64,000 nt of DNA from Vicinamibacterales bacterium (GTDB lineage Bacteria > Acidobacteriota > Vicinamibacteria > Vicinamibacterales > UBA2999): positions 1 to 64,000 of the forward strand of contig JAWKHS010000016.1 in assembly GCA_041394705.1 (NCBI GenBank). Reading direction: 5' to 3'. Numbering within the stretch: position 1 is the stretch's first letter; the number at the start of each line of letters is the position of its first letter. Made by a program: the position numbers and the translations under genes. The notes beneath the pieces were generated by a model, which saw only the letters and a list, made by a program, of their open reading frames with translations, was not told the DNA's origin and did not search any database. Positions 9,682-18,434 of this stretch are shown one piece after another.

Positions 9682-10620
9682 ATGCCCTCGCTGCCCGTGT
9701 CCCTGCCGCGCGTGCCCGCCCTGCGCGAGTCGGCCGCGTTCGCCGACTGGGCGCTCCTCGCCACGCCGGGCCTCATCTGGGGCGCGTCGTTCCTGTTCAT
9801 CGCCGAGGGCCTCGACGCGCTGCCGCCCGACGGCGTGACGTTCCTCCGCTTCGTCATCGGCTTTGCGACGCTCTCGCTCGTGCCCGCCGCGCGGCGACCC
9901 GTACGCCGCGAGGACCGCGCCACGATTGCAGGTCTCGGCGTCCTCTGGATGGCATTTCCGATGAGTCTCTTCCCGCACGCCGAGCAACACGTCTCGTCGG
10001 CGCTCACGGGCATGCTGAACGGCGCGATTCCGCTGCTGGCCGCCGCCGCGGGCGTCGTCTTCACGCGAACCCTGCCGTCGAGGGCGGTGGTGCTCGCCCT
10101 GGCGGTCGGCTTCCTGGGGGCCGTGGTCATGGCGCTGCCGGACCTCGGCGAGGGCGGGAGCAGCGCCCGCGGCGTGGCCCTCATCTCGCTGGCCCTGGTC
10201 GCCTACGGCATCTCGATCCACATCGCCCGGCCGCTGCAGCAGCGAAACGGCGCCCTGCCCGTGGTGTGGCGGGCGCTCGCGACGTCGATGATCGTGACGG
10301 CGCCGCTCGGTCTGCCGGCACTCGGCCAGGCCCGCTGGGCGCCCCACGCATACCTCGCCGTTGCGGCGCTGGGCGCGTTCGGCACCGCGCTCGCCAACGT
10401 CATCCTGGCATCCGCCGCCGGACGGCTCGGGGCCACGCGCGCGTCCGGCACCGCCTTCATCATTCCCGTGGTCGCGCTCGTCCTGGGCGTGGCCGTCCGC
10501 GGCGAGCACGTGGCCGCCGTCTCCGTCGCCGGCGGCGCGCTGTGCCTGGCGGGGGCGTGGCTGCTGCGCCGCGCCACCACGACGCCCGTTCCGTCCCCGT
10601 CCCTGTCGCGCGCCCGATGA
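9682..10620 (+). CDS. EamA/DMT-family transporter
   Basis: A 312-residue membrane protein of the drug/metabolite transporter superfamily. It has two EamA halves with about ten hydrophobic helices; the first begins WALLATPGLIWGASFLFIAEGL and contains the family's TFLRF segment. Members export amino acids or small metabolites across the inner membrane. Its position opposite a MocR regulator is a common arrangement and suggests control by an amino acid or vitamin signal. The 3' end is coupled to the next gene: its TGA overlaps an ATG at 10617, although I place the downstream start at 10635. Confidence 0.9.
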   Translation: MPSLPVSLPRVPALRESAAFADWALLATPGLIWGASFLFIAEGLDALPPDGVTFLRFVIGFATLSLVPAARRPVRREDRATIAGLGVLWMAFPMSLFPHAEQHVSSALTGMLNGAIPLLAAAAGVVFTRTLPSRAVVLALAVGFLGAVVMALPDLGEGGSSARGVALISLALVAYGISIHIARPLQQRNGALPVVWRALATSMIVTAPLGLPALGQARWAPHAYLAVAALGAFGTALANVILASAAGRLGATRASGTAFIIPVVALVLGVAVRGEHVAAVSVAGGALCLAGAWLLRRATTTPVPSPSLSRAR

Positions 10621-10634
10621 GAGCGAGGTCTCCG

Positions 10635-12104
10635 ATGAGTCCCAGATACGCCCGGTTCCCTGCGGCCGCCCTGCTGGCGTCGATGGCGCTTCCCGCGGCC
10701 GCGCAGGCGCCGTCGCCAGCGGCCCCGCCCGCGCCCGCCCACCTGACGGTGCCCGACGGCTTCACGGCCTCGGTCTTCGCGTCGGGACTCCAGGGCGCGC
10801 GGCTGATGGCCGTGAGCCCCGAGGGCGTGCTCGTGGTGGCCAGGCGCGCCGAGGTCGTGGCCCTGCCCGACGCGAACCACGACGGCGTGGCCGAGCCGAC
10901 GGTGCTCCTGCGCGACATGGCCTACGCCCACAGCCTGGCGTTCCACGACGGCTATCTCTACATCGGCACGACGCCGGCCGTGCTGCGCGTGAAGTGGGAG
11001 CGCGGCGGGATCGCCGGCACGCCCGAGACCTACGTGGATCTGCCCTCGTCCACGCCCGCCATGCACACGTCGCGCACGATCGCGTTCGGCCCGGACGGCC
11101 GGCTCTACGTGGGGATCGGGTCGTCCTGCAACGTGTGCGTGGAGGGCGATCCGCGGCGGACCACGATTCAGGTGTTCGACGGCCCAGGCTCGAAGGGCCG
11201 GACCTTCGCCGCCGGCCTGCACAACGCGGTGGGCTTCGACTGGGATCCGTCCACGGGCCGGATGTGGTCGGCCGACACCGGCCAGGAGAAGCTCGGCGAC
11301 GACTACCCGCCCGACGAGATCAACCTCATCGAGGACGGCCGCCACTACGGCTTCCCGTTCTTCGTCGGCAAGAACGTGGCGAGCACGGTGCCCGAACTGG
11401 AGGGCGTGCCGCGCACGCTCCAGGCGAGCGCCGTCGTGCCTCCGGCCTTCGAGCTGCCGGCCCACGCGTCACCCCTCGGGCTCACCTTCTACCGAGGCAC
11501 CGCGTTTCCGGAGCCGTTCCGCAGCTCGATGTTCGTCGCCATCCACGGATCCACGCAGCGTCCCGCGGGGAAGATCGGCTACTCCGTGGTGCGCGTCACG
11601 ATGAAGGACGGCCGCCCGGTGGCGAGCGAGGACTTCGCCACGGGCTGGCTCGAGGGCGATGCCGTGTCGGGGCGTCCCGTGGGTCTCGTCACCGGTGCCG
11701 ACGGCGCGCTCTACGTCTCGGACGACAACAAGGGCTTCATCTATCGCCTCGCGGCCACCGGCCCTGCGGCGGGCCAGAAGCCGCCGGATGCGGCGGTGCG
11801 CGAGGTGTTCTCACGCGCGCTGCCGACGCTCGACGGCGCGGCGCTGAGTGCCCGCGTGAGCGAGGTGACCTACCCGCCCGGCGGGGTGTCAACCGCGCAT
11901 CGCCACCCGTGCCCGGTCGTCGGCTACGTGCTCGACGGCGCCGTGCGCTTCGCCGTCAACGGCGAGCCGGCGCGCGTCGTCACGGCCGGCGAGACCTTCT
12001 TCGAGACGCTGGGCGACGAGCACACGGTGTCGGCCAATGCCAGCGACACCGCGCCCGCGCGCTTCCTCGCGTTCCTGGTCTGCGACACGAAGGCGCAGGA
12101 GTAG
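10635..12104 (+). CDS. Secreted sorbosone/glucose dehydrogenase-like beta-propeller fused to a cupin
   Basis: A 489-residue preprotein with a signal peptide (to about SMALPAAAQA). The first two thirds form a six-bladed propeller of the PQQ-dependent sugar dehydrogenase (GSDH) family: VPDGFTASVFASGLQ, GPDGRLYVGIGSSCNVC, the DWDPSTGRMWSADTGQE segment and YRGTAFPEPFRSSMFVAIHGS. The last 100 residues are a cupin with the metal-binding HRHP near TAHRHPCPVVGYVLDG and a second histidine in LGDEHTVSA. Both parts would sit in the periplasm. Propellers of this type oxidise sugars; the cupin could bind a product or metal. An alternative ATG at 10617 overlaps the exporter stop; a GAGCGAGG precedes the chosen start. 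Confidence 0.87.
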   Translation: MSPRYARFPAAALLASMALPAAAQAPSPAAPPAPAHLTVPDGFTASVFASGLQGARLMAVSPEGVLVVARRAEVVALPDANHDGVAEPTVLLRDMAYAHSLAFHDGYLYIGTTPAVLRVKWERGGIAGTPETYVDLPSSTPAMHTSRTIAFGPDGRLYVGIGSSCNVCVEGDPRRTTIQVFDGPGSKGRTFAAGLHNAVGFDWDPSTGRMWSADTGQEKLGDDYPPDEINLIEDGRHYGFPFFVGKNVASTVPELEGVPRTLQASAVVPPAFELPAHASPLGLTFYRGTAFPEPFRSSMFVAIHGSTQRPAGKIGYSVVRVTMKDGRPVASEDFATGWLEGDAVSGRPVGLVTGADGALYVSDDNKGFIYRLAATGPAAGQKPPDAAVREVFSRALPTLDGAALSARVSEVTYPPGGVSTAHRHPCPVVGYVLDGAVRFAVNGEPARVVTAGETFFETLGDEHTVSANASDTAPARFLAFLVCDTKAQE

Positions 12105-12108
12105 CGCG

Positions 12109-13044
12109 CTACGGCACCACGAGGTGCACCTCCGCGCTCGCGGGCCCGGTGCCCGTGGCGTTCACGCCGCGCACCCGAAGGTAGAAGCTGCCGTGGGGCA
12201 CGCCCGCCGCGGAGAACGACGTCGCGGTGACGGGGACCACGGCGAGGTTGGCGAGCCCAGGCGCCGAGCCTGCCTCGAGCACGTAGGAATCCGCGTCGCC
12301 GCCCGAGGACGGCGGCGCCCACGAGATGGTGACCGTCCCGCTGCTCGCCGACGCCGACAGGTTCAATGGCGGCCCGGGCACCAGCAACGGGATGGTGTAG
12401 AACACACGGAACCCGCACAGCTGCATGGTGGAGCCGGTGACGACGGGCCGCCAGTTCAGCAGGTACGAGTAGACCGAGTAGTCCACCGTGTGGTTGATCG
12501 TCGCCGAGTCGGTGAAGCCGTTGCCGGTGTTGCCGCTCGAGGTGACGTTGAACTCCTGGACGAATCCGCCGTAGAGGTCGTACACCGTGAGCCAGGCACT
12601 GGAGTTGCTGCCGCTCGTGTCGTAGGAGTACATCCGCAGCGTGTTGACCACCGCGCCGTCGGGAAGGTTCGGCACTGCGTTCCAGACGGTGCTCGCGTCT
12701 CCCGCCGTGACGTATGTGCAGCCGCCGGTCGAGTTGACGGTGTAGGACACGTCGTTCTCGCGAGGCTTGAGGGCCGACCCGCTGATCCGCCAGTCGTGGA
12801 GGACGGGCGCGGCCGCCAGCAGGTCCCACGTGGCGTCCCGCCCGGGGGCCACCGACGGGTCGTCCGGCGCCGACTGCAGCGCAGCGGGCAGCCCGGGCGC
12901 TGCCTCGCCGCTCGTGGCCCGATGCCCGACGGCCGACTGGGCGTCGGCGCGCGCCGGCACCCCGGTCGTGGCCAGCAGCGCTATCAGAAGGGCGGCCCGC
13001 GCGGCGCCAGGTGTCGACACGAATCGGACGGTGTAATCGGCCAT
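12109..13044 (-). CDS. Secreted beta-sandwich protein with fibronectin type III domain
   Basis: A 311-residue preprotein with a long signal region (ALLIALLATTGVPARADAQ). The middle (about 95-200) is a beta-rich module with two framing cysteines (NSTGGCTYV and MQLCGFRVFY) and the run LPDGAVVNTLRMYSYDTSGS. The C-terminal 105 residues are a fibronectin type III domain (GPPLNLSASASSGTVTISWA to FYLRVRGVNATGTGPAS). No catalytic motif is visible, so binding or surface attachment is the likeliest role. The middle module resembles the C-terminal part of the protein at 18.4 kb. GAGGAG precedes the ATG by 5 nt. It converges with the dehydrogenase gene, only 4 bases apart. Confidence 0.8.
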   Translation of the reverse strand: MADYTVRFVSTPGAARAALLIALLATTGVPARADAQSAVGHRATSGEAAPGLPAALQSAPDDPSVAPGRDATWDLLAAAPVLHDWRISGSALKPRENDVSYTVNSTGGCTYVTAGDASTVWNAVPNLPDGAVVNTLRMYSYDTSGSNSSAWLTVYDLYGGFVQEFNVTSSGNTGNGFTDSATINHTVDYSVYSYLLNWRPVVTGSTMQLCGFRVFYTIPLLVPGPPLNLSASASSGTVTISWAPPSSGGDADSYVLEAGSAPGLANLAVVPVTATSFSAAGVPHGSFYLRVRGVNATGTGPASAEVHLVVP

Positions 13045-13195
13045 GGTCTCTCCTCTGCGGGGTACAGCGAGAAACCGGGTCAGAACGTCTCACCAAGATG
13101 CCGCAGGCGAAACGAGACGAGACAAGTCGTGCCGCGTCCAGACATCGGCGCCCTGAACGTCGCGGCCGATGGCACGCTCGCCGGTGGAGCGTGGG

Positions 13196-13900
13196 TCAGG
13201 GCGAGGGGAGTTCGAGCGTCAGTCCCTCGTCCACCTCGTCGTCGAAATAGACCTTCACCGCGCTGAACGTGCCGGGCGTCCAGCCGGCGTCGTGCGCGAG
13301 GAGCCAACGTTCGACGAACTCGCCGATCGTGCGCCGCGAGGCCTCGCGCGCCAGGGCCGCGCGCCGCTCGTCGGCAGCCCGCGTGGCGAGGTCCGCCGAC
13401 AACCCGCGCCGCAGGTCCTCGAGCTGTTCCTGCTTGTCGAAGCGGGCCCAGCCGCTCTCGGTCTTCTCCCGCCAGGTGCTCGTGTCCACGGCCACGGGCA
13501 GGCTGGGTCTGAGGACCGGCGCGACGACGACCGCGATCGGGCCGCGGGTGGCCACCCGCCACGCATCGTCGGACAGCGGCACGCCGTAGCGGTAGACCGC
13601 GGCCACCTGGATGTGCGACACGGTGTTGCCCAGGTACAGCCCCCACCAGGTCCTCGCGTCGGACTTGTAGAAGTCCTCGCCCATGCGGATCGTCGCCGTC
13701 TCGAGCAGCCCGCCGGGCAGCGTCTCCACCACCGGCGGATCGGACCGCCACTCGGCCGTCCAGTCGTGCGGCGCCGGCGTGAGCCCGCTGCGCGGGAGCA
13801 TCCGGTACATGACGACGCCCGCCGCGACGAACGTGGCCACGACGACAGCCGCCGACACGGCGGCGATCCGGCCGATGCGTGACTGGGGCATGGCGGCCAT
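13196..13900 (-). CDS. Membrane-anchored protein of unknown function
   Basis: A 234-residue protein not assigned to a family. An N-terminal transmembrane anchor (IGRIAAVSAAVVVATFVAAGVVMY, about residues 9-33) is followed by a soluble, probably periplasmic domain of about 200 residues. That part contains a possible beta-rich segment (DWTAEWRSDPPVVETLPGG) and ends with amphipathic helices (RRTIGEFVERWLLAHDAGW and GTFSAVKVYFDDEVDEG). The frame extends further upstream, but the anchor favours starting at MAAMPQSR; a second ATG three codons later is equally possible. It diverges from the VWFA-domain gene, with 78 bases between the starts. Confidence 0.65.
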   Translation of the reverse strand: MAAMPQSRIGRIAAVSAAVVVATFVAAGVVMYRMLPRSGLTPAPHDWTAEWRSDPPVVETLPGGLLETATIRMGEDFYKSDARTWWGLYLGNTVSHIQVAAVYRYGVPLSDDAWRVATRGPIAVVVAPVLRPSLPVAVDTSTWREKTESGWARFDKQEQLEDLRRGLSADLATRAADERRAALAREASRRTIGEFVERWLLAHDAGWTPGTFSAVKVYFDDEVDEGLTLELPSP

Positions 13901-13966
13901 CGTACCGCGGGCGACAACCGCCGGCTCGACAGCGGCGCCGGCGGCCGCAGCCTGCCTCGCCTGTTG

Positions 13967-13978
13967 TAGTGTCACGAC
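13967..13978 (+). promoter_or_regulatory. Putative -10 box close to the VWFA gene start
   Basis: TAGTGT at 13967-13972 is followed by 6 nt and then the ATG at 13979. A start of transcription at the start codon would make the mRNA leaderless; there is no Shine-Dalgarno. Confidence 0.35.
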
Positions 13979-15973
13979 ATGGACGGGCCCAAGGCGCGCG
14001 GAGGGGCTGTCGGCCTGCTCGTCCTGGCCGCAGCCGCCGCCACAGTCGGCCGGCCCGGCGCCCAGCCGTTCCATTCAGGCGTGACACTGCGCGTGCTCGA
14101 CGTCGTCGTCACGACGGCCGACGGGCAGCCGGCGCGCAATCTCGGGCGGGACGACTTCGAGATCACGGACGGCGGCGCGCAGGTCGCGATCCGGTTCGTC
14201 ACCGCCGTAGACGTGCCCGCGCCGGACTCACCTGACCAGCCCGCTGCCGCTGGCCCGGACCCGGGCGTGTGGACCAACGTCGGCATCGGCGCGCGACGCG
14301 CATTCGCCGTCGTGCTCGACGACCTGAACACCAGGGCCAGCGACACGGCCAAAACGCGGTCGATCGCGCGGGCGTTCGTCGAGCGCCTGCCGGCGGGCGA
14401 TCTCGCGGCGATCGTCTACACGGGCCAGCAGTCGGGCACGCAGGAATTCACAGCCGACAAGACGCGCCTTGCGCGGTCACTGGATCACTACATAGGCCGC
14501 ACCGCGGTGCCGGATCTGGATCTGGTGACGGATGGCGCTGCCGGCAGCTTGGCCGCCACGATGCGCGGGACGCTGGGAGGCGAGGTGCGCGCGAACTACG
14601 AGCGCACCGTGCAGACGCTGCTGAACGTCACCGAGTGGCTGTCGGCGATCGAAGACCGGCGGAAGGCCATCCTCTTCGTGACTGCCGGCCTCGAACCGGC
14701 CCTCGCCCAGGCGTTCCTCGGCGGCGTGGACGGGCGGGACATCGGGGGGCGTGGGATGGGCGCTCTGTTCGCGCGGCTCGTCGACCGCGCGGCGTCGGCC
14801 AACGTCGCCGTGTACCCCCTAGACTATGAGGGCCTGTCGGCGCCGATGAGCCGGGATCTGCCGGCGGCCCGGTCGGGCGGCCTGAATCCGCTGATCGTGC
14901 TGGCCGATGAGACCGGCGGAGTCGCCGGCGTGAACACCAACGATTCCGGCCAGTTGTTCGACCGCATGATTCAGGACGCCAGCGCCTACTATCTCGTCGG
15001 CTACGAACCGCCGGCCGACGGCCGATCCACCACGCGCCGGCGCGCGCGCCACGTGCGCGTGCGCGTTCGGGCCGACGGACTGACAGCCCGCGCCCGGAGA
15101 ACCTACCTGGCCGGACGGGAATCTCGGATGAGCCCGCGCGAGACCGCGACGGCACGGCTGTCGAGTCCGTTGCCCGGGGGGGCGTTGACGCTCCACGTCC
15201 AGGCAAGCCCGTTTCCGCGGGCCAACGGGCAGTCGCGAGCAATGGCCGTGCTCGAGGTGGCGGGCGCCGACCTGGAGCGGAGCCTCTCGACGGCCGGGGC
15301 TGACGTCACCGTCGAGTACCGGATCGCCGCGAACGACGTCCAGGGACGGGTCGTGGCGGCCGACGCCGGCACCGTGAGGATCCGCCTGTCGAAGGATCGG
15401 CAGGCGGCCCCGCCGCGGCAGCTCCGGATGTTCGCCCACCTCGATCTCTTGCCCGGCGCGTACCGCGTGCGGGCCGCCGTGGCGCATGGCGACGCTCACG
15501 GCGTCGTCGCCGGCGACATCGACGTCCCCGATCTCCGGAAGGTCCGTCTGGCCGTGACGCCGCTCTTCCTCGTATCGAGTGGTGCCTCGACCGTCCCCGT
15601 GCGCCGTGAGGACTACGCGCCATTCCGCGGCCGGCTCCCGGCCGCGCCGACGACCCGACGGGTCTTCCACCCAGGCGAGGCGATAGAGACGTATCTGGAG
15701 GTCTGGGCAGGCCGCGACGCGGCGGCCGCGGGCGCAGCCGGTAGGCCGACGGCACGCGCCGCACTCGTGGACTCGGTGGGCGCCGAGGTGGTACGCGTGC
15801 CCGTCAGCGTCGGCGCGGCGGGGCGTGGGCTGGCCGGCGGTCTCGTCTTCCCGGTGACGGCGCGCACGTTGCTGGACAGCCTGCCGGCAGGGCGGTACGA
15901 ACTGCGCGTGGCGATCGCGTCTGGCAGGGCGACGCCGATCACGCGCAGCGTCGGGTTCTCGCTGACGCCGTAG
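13979..15973 (+). CDS. VWFA-related secreted protein of acidobacterial type
   Basis: A 664-residue protein with an N-terminal signal or anchor (VGLLVLAAAAATVGRPGAQ). The typical opening of acidobacterial VWFA-related proteins follows: VTLRVLDVVVTTADGQPARN and DDFEITDGG. The von Willebrand A domain begins near AFAVVLDDLNTRASD; the metal site is DDLN rather than the classical DxSxS. It includes KAILFVTAGLEP and ends near ASAYYLVGYEPP. The remaining 300 residues are beta-rich. These proteins are thought to mediate protein-protein contacts outside the cytoplasm; no partner is identifiable. Many occur per acidobacterial genome. Confidence 0.88.
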   Translation: MDGPKARGGAVGLLVLAAAAATVGRPGAQPFHSGVTLRVLDVVVTTADGQPARNLGRDDFEITDGGAQVAIRFVTAVDVPAPDSPDQPAAAGPDPGVWTNVGIGARRAFAVVLDDLNTRASDTAKTRSIARAFVERLPAGDLAAIVYTGQQSGTQEFTADKTRLARSLDHYIGRTAVPDLDLVTDGAAGSLAATMRGTLGGEVRANYERTVQTLLNVTEWLSAIEDRRKAILFVTAGLEPALAQAFLGGVDGRDIGGRGMGALFARLVDRAASANVAVYPLDYEGLSAPMSRDLPAARSGGLNPLIVLADETGGVAGVNTNDSGQLFDRMIQDASAYYLVGYEPPADGRSTTRRRARHVRVRVRADGLTARARRTYLAGRESRMSPRETATARLSSPLPGGALTLHVQASPFPRANGQSRAMAVLEVAGADLERSLSTAGADVTVEYRIAANDVQGRVVAADAGTVRIRLSKDRQAAPPRQLRMFAHLDLLPGAYRVRAAVAHGDAHGVVAGDIDVPDLRKVRLAVTPLFLVSSGASTVPVRREDYAPFRGRLPAAPTTRRVFHPGEAIETYLEVWAGRDAAAAGAAGRPTARAALVDSVGAEVVRVPVSVGAAGRGLAGGLVFPVTARTLLDSLPAGRYELRVAIASGRATPITRSVGFSLTP

Positions 15974-16022
15974 CACAGCCCGCGCCGGGCCCCTGGCTGT
16001 GGCAGAATCCGCAGGCCGCCAC

Positions 16023-17360
16023 ATGCCACCGCAGAATCGCCAGCTCCTTCGGAGCGCGGCCGTCGCCTCGCTCGGCAGCTTCCTCTTCGGGTTCGACACG
16101 GCCGTCATCTCGGGCGCCACGGAAGCGCTGCGCGGACACTACGGCCTCGATGCCCAGCAGCTTGGGTTCACGGTGGCCAGCGCGCTGCTCGGGACGATCG
16201 TGGGATCGCTGGCCGTCGGCGGCCCGCTCGAGTCCACGGGCCGGCGTTTCGTGCTGCGCGCGCTCGCCGTGCTCTACGTGGTGTCGGCGGTGGGGTGCGG
16301 CCTGGCCTGGAGCTGGCCGGTGCTGCTCGCGGCCCGTTTCCTCGGGGGCATCGCCATCGGCGCCTCGTCGGTGGCCGCGCCGATGTACATCGCCGAGATC
16401 GCGCCGCCCGAGGCCCGCGGACGTCTGGTGGCGCTCAGCCAGCTGAACATCGTCGTCGGCATCCTGGCCGCGTACGTCTCGAATTCCATCGTCGAGCTCG
16501 CCGTCGGCGGCCCCGAGACGTTCGGCTGGCGGGTGATGCTGGGCGCGCCCGTCGTACCGGCCCTCGTCTTCTACATGCTGACGCTCGGCATGCCCGAAAG
16601 CCCGCGGTGGCTGGTGGCACAGGGCCGACAGGACGACGCGGAGGCGGTGTTCCGCGTCGTGGGAGCGGCCCGCCCGGCCGTGGTGGTCGCCGAGGTGGCC
16701 GCCTCGCTCCGCGGCGAGACGGCGTCGGCCGCCGAGGCGTTCTTCACGACGAAGTACAGACGGCCGATCCTGCTCGCCCTCATGGTGGCGACGTTCAACC
16801 AGCTCTCGGGCATCAACGCCCTCATCTACTACACCGCCGACATCTTCGCCATGGCGGGCGCCGCGCGGACGAGCGCCCTGGCGCAGTCGGTCATCATCGG
16901 CCTGACGAACCTCGTGTTCACGCTGGCAGGCATGAGCCTCATCGACCGCGTGGGCCGCAAACGCCTGCTGCTCGCCGGGTCCCTTGGGCTCGCGGCCTGC
17001 CTGTTCGTGGCCGCCTGGGCGCTCGAGACGCGCGCGGGCGGCGTGCTCGTGCTGGGCAGCCTCATCGGCTACATCGCGTGCTTCGCCTTCTCGCAGGGCG
17101 CCGTGATCTGGGTGTACCTGTCGGAGATCTTCCCCAACCGCGTGCGGGCGCGGGGCCAGGCGCTCGGCAGCTTCACGCACTGGGTGTGGGCGGCCGCCGT
17201 CAGCTGGACCTTCCCGATCGTCGCCGAGGCGTCGGGCGGCCTGCCGTTCCTCGTCTTCGGCGTGGTAATGCTCGTGCAATTCGTGGCCGTGGCCCTGCTG
17301 CTGCCCGAGACCAAGGGCGTGTCGCTCGAGCAGATCCAGCGCCAGCTCGGCATCGAGTGA
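16023..17360 (+). CDS. Sugar porter (MFS family)
   Basis: A 445-residue major facilitator of the sugar porter family with twelve predicted helices. Signatures are GSFLFGFDTAVISGA in TM1, GRRFVLR after TM2, PPEARGRLVALSQLNIVVG, PESPRWLV before the central loop, DRVGRKRLLL in the second half and PETKGVSLEQIQ at the C-terminus. It imports a hexose or related sugar, probably with H+ or by facilitated diffusion. I chose the ATG at 16023 because the membrane segment begins soon after it; a GTG at 15999 is in frame. The ROK kinase starts 8 bases after its stop, so transport and phosphorylation are co-expressed. Confidence 0.93.
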   Translation: MPPQNRQLLRSAAVASLGSFLFGFDTAVISGATEALRGHYGLDAQQLGFTVASALLGTIVGSLAVGGPLESTGRRFVLRALAVLYVVSAVGCGLAWSWPVLLAARFLGGIAIGASSVAAPMYIAEIAPPEARGRLVALSQLNIVVGILAAYVSNSIVELAVGGPETFGWRVMLGAPVVPALVFYMLTLGMPESPRWLVAQGRQDDAEAVFRVVGAARPAVVVAEVAASLRGETASAAEAFFTTKYRRPILLALMVATFNQLSGINALIYYTADIFAMAGAARTSALAQSVIIGLTNLVFTLAGMSLIDRVGRKRLLLAGSLGLAACLFVAAWALETRAGGVLVLGSLIGYIACFAFSQGAVIWVYLSEIFPNRVRARGQALGSFTHWVWAAAVSWTFPIVAEASGGLPFLVFGVVMLVQFVAVALLLPETKGVSLEQIQRQLGIE

Positions 17361-17367
17361 TCGGATC

Positions 17368-18264
17368 GTGCTGGCAGGCATCGAACTCGGCGGCACGAAG
17401 TGCGTGGCGGTCGTGGGCACGGGGCCCGACGACATCCGTGCCGAGACGCGTGTGCCGACGACGACCCCTGTCGAGACGCTGGGCGCCCTTGTCGCGTTCT
17501 TCGAAGCCCAGCGGGACAGGCTCGGACCGATTGCGGCGCTCGGCATCGGGTCGTTCGGCCCCGTGGACCTCACGCCGGCCTCCGCCACGTGGGGCTGGAT
17601 CACCACGACGCCCAAGCCGGGATGGAGTAGGACGGACATCGTCGGCCCGTTCCGGGACACGCTGGGCGTGCCGATCGCGTTCGACACCGACGTGAACGCC
17701 GCGGCCCTGGGCGAGGCGCGTCACGGCGCCGGACGCGGCCTCGACTCGCTGCTCTATCTCACCGTGGGCACGGGCATCGGGGGCGGAGCCATCGTGCACG
17801 GCCGGCCGGTCCACGGCCTGACGCACCCCGAGATGGGCCACGTCCGCGTGCCACACGATCTGGCGCGGGATCCGTTCGAGGGGGGCTGTCCCTTCCATGG
17901 CGACTGCCTCGAAGGCCTCGCGAGCGGCCCCGCGCTGCGAGCGCGGTGGGGCCAGCCGGCCGAGTCGCTCCCCGCAGGCCATCCCGCCTGGGCGCTCGAG
18001 GCGCGCTACCTGGCCCTGGCCCTGCACGGCTTCGTCTGCACGCTGTCGCCAGAGCGCATCGTGATGGGCGGAGGCGTGATGGCGCACGCGGAGTTGCTGC
18101 CCCTGGTCACGCGCGAGCTTGGCCACCTGTTGAACGGGTACGTGCAGTCGCCGTCGATTCTCGACGCCATCGATGGCTACGTCGTGCTCCCGGAGCTCGG
18201 CGCCCGCTCCGGCGTGGTCGGCGCCCTGGCCCTGGCGCAGGGACCTGTCCGCCCGGCGCCCTGA
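17368..18264 (+). CDS. ROK-family sugar kinase (fructokinase type)
   Basis: A 298-residue cytoplasmic kinase starting at GTG. ATP-site residues are in GIELGGTKCVAVVGTG; the sugar site is in FDTDVNAAALGEARHGAGRG. The zinc-binding ROK signature is HPEMGHVRVPH with CPFHGDCLEGLASGPAL. This CPFHGDC form is characteristic of ROK fructokinases. It phosphorylates the sugar brought in by the porter encoded just upstream, most likely fructose, although mannose or glucose use is known in the family. The porter-kinase pair forms a two-gene operon. Confidence 0.92.
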   Translation: MLAGIELGGTKCVAVVGTGPDDIRAETRVPTTTPVETLGALVAFFEAQRDRLGPIAALGIGSFGPVDLTPASATWGWITTTPKPGWSRTDIVGPFRDTLGVPIAFDTDVNAAALGEARHGAGRGLDSLLYLTVGTGIGGGAIVHGRPVHGLTHPEMGHVRVPHDLARDPFEGGCPFHGDCLEGLASGPALRARWGQPAESLPAGHPAWALEARYLALALHGFVCTLSPERIVMGGGVMAHAELLPLVTRELGHLLNGYVQSPSILDAIDGYVVLPELGARSGVVGALALAQGPVRPAP

Positions 18265-18434
18265 GGCGTTGCTGGCGTGAGGAGCCCGCGCCTCGGAGGG
18301 GGCCCTCCACACCGTGGACAGCTTCGACAACCCAGTGCGGCATCGGGCCGCGTGCGCGGCCGGCGCCCACGATTCCCGGCTCGCGGATCGCACCCGCGTC
18401 GATCACCGCGTCGCTCCAAGGCGCGACGCGCGCT

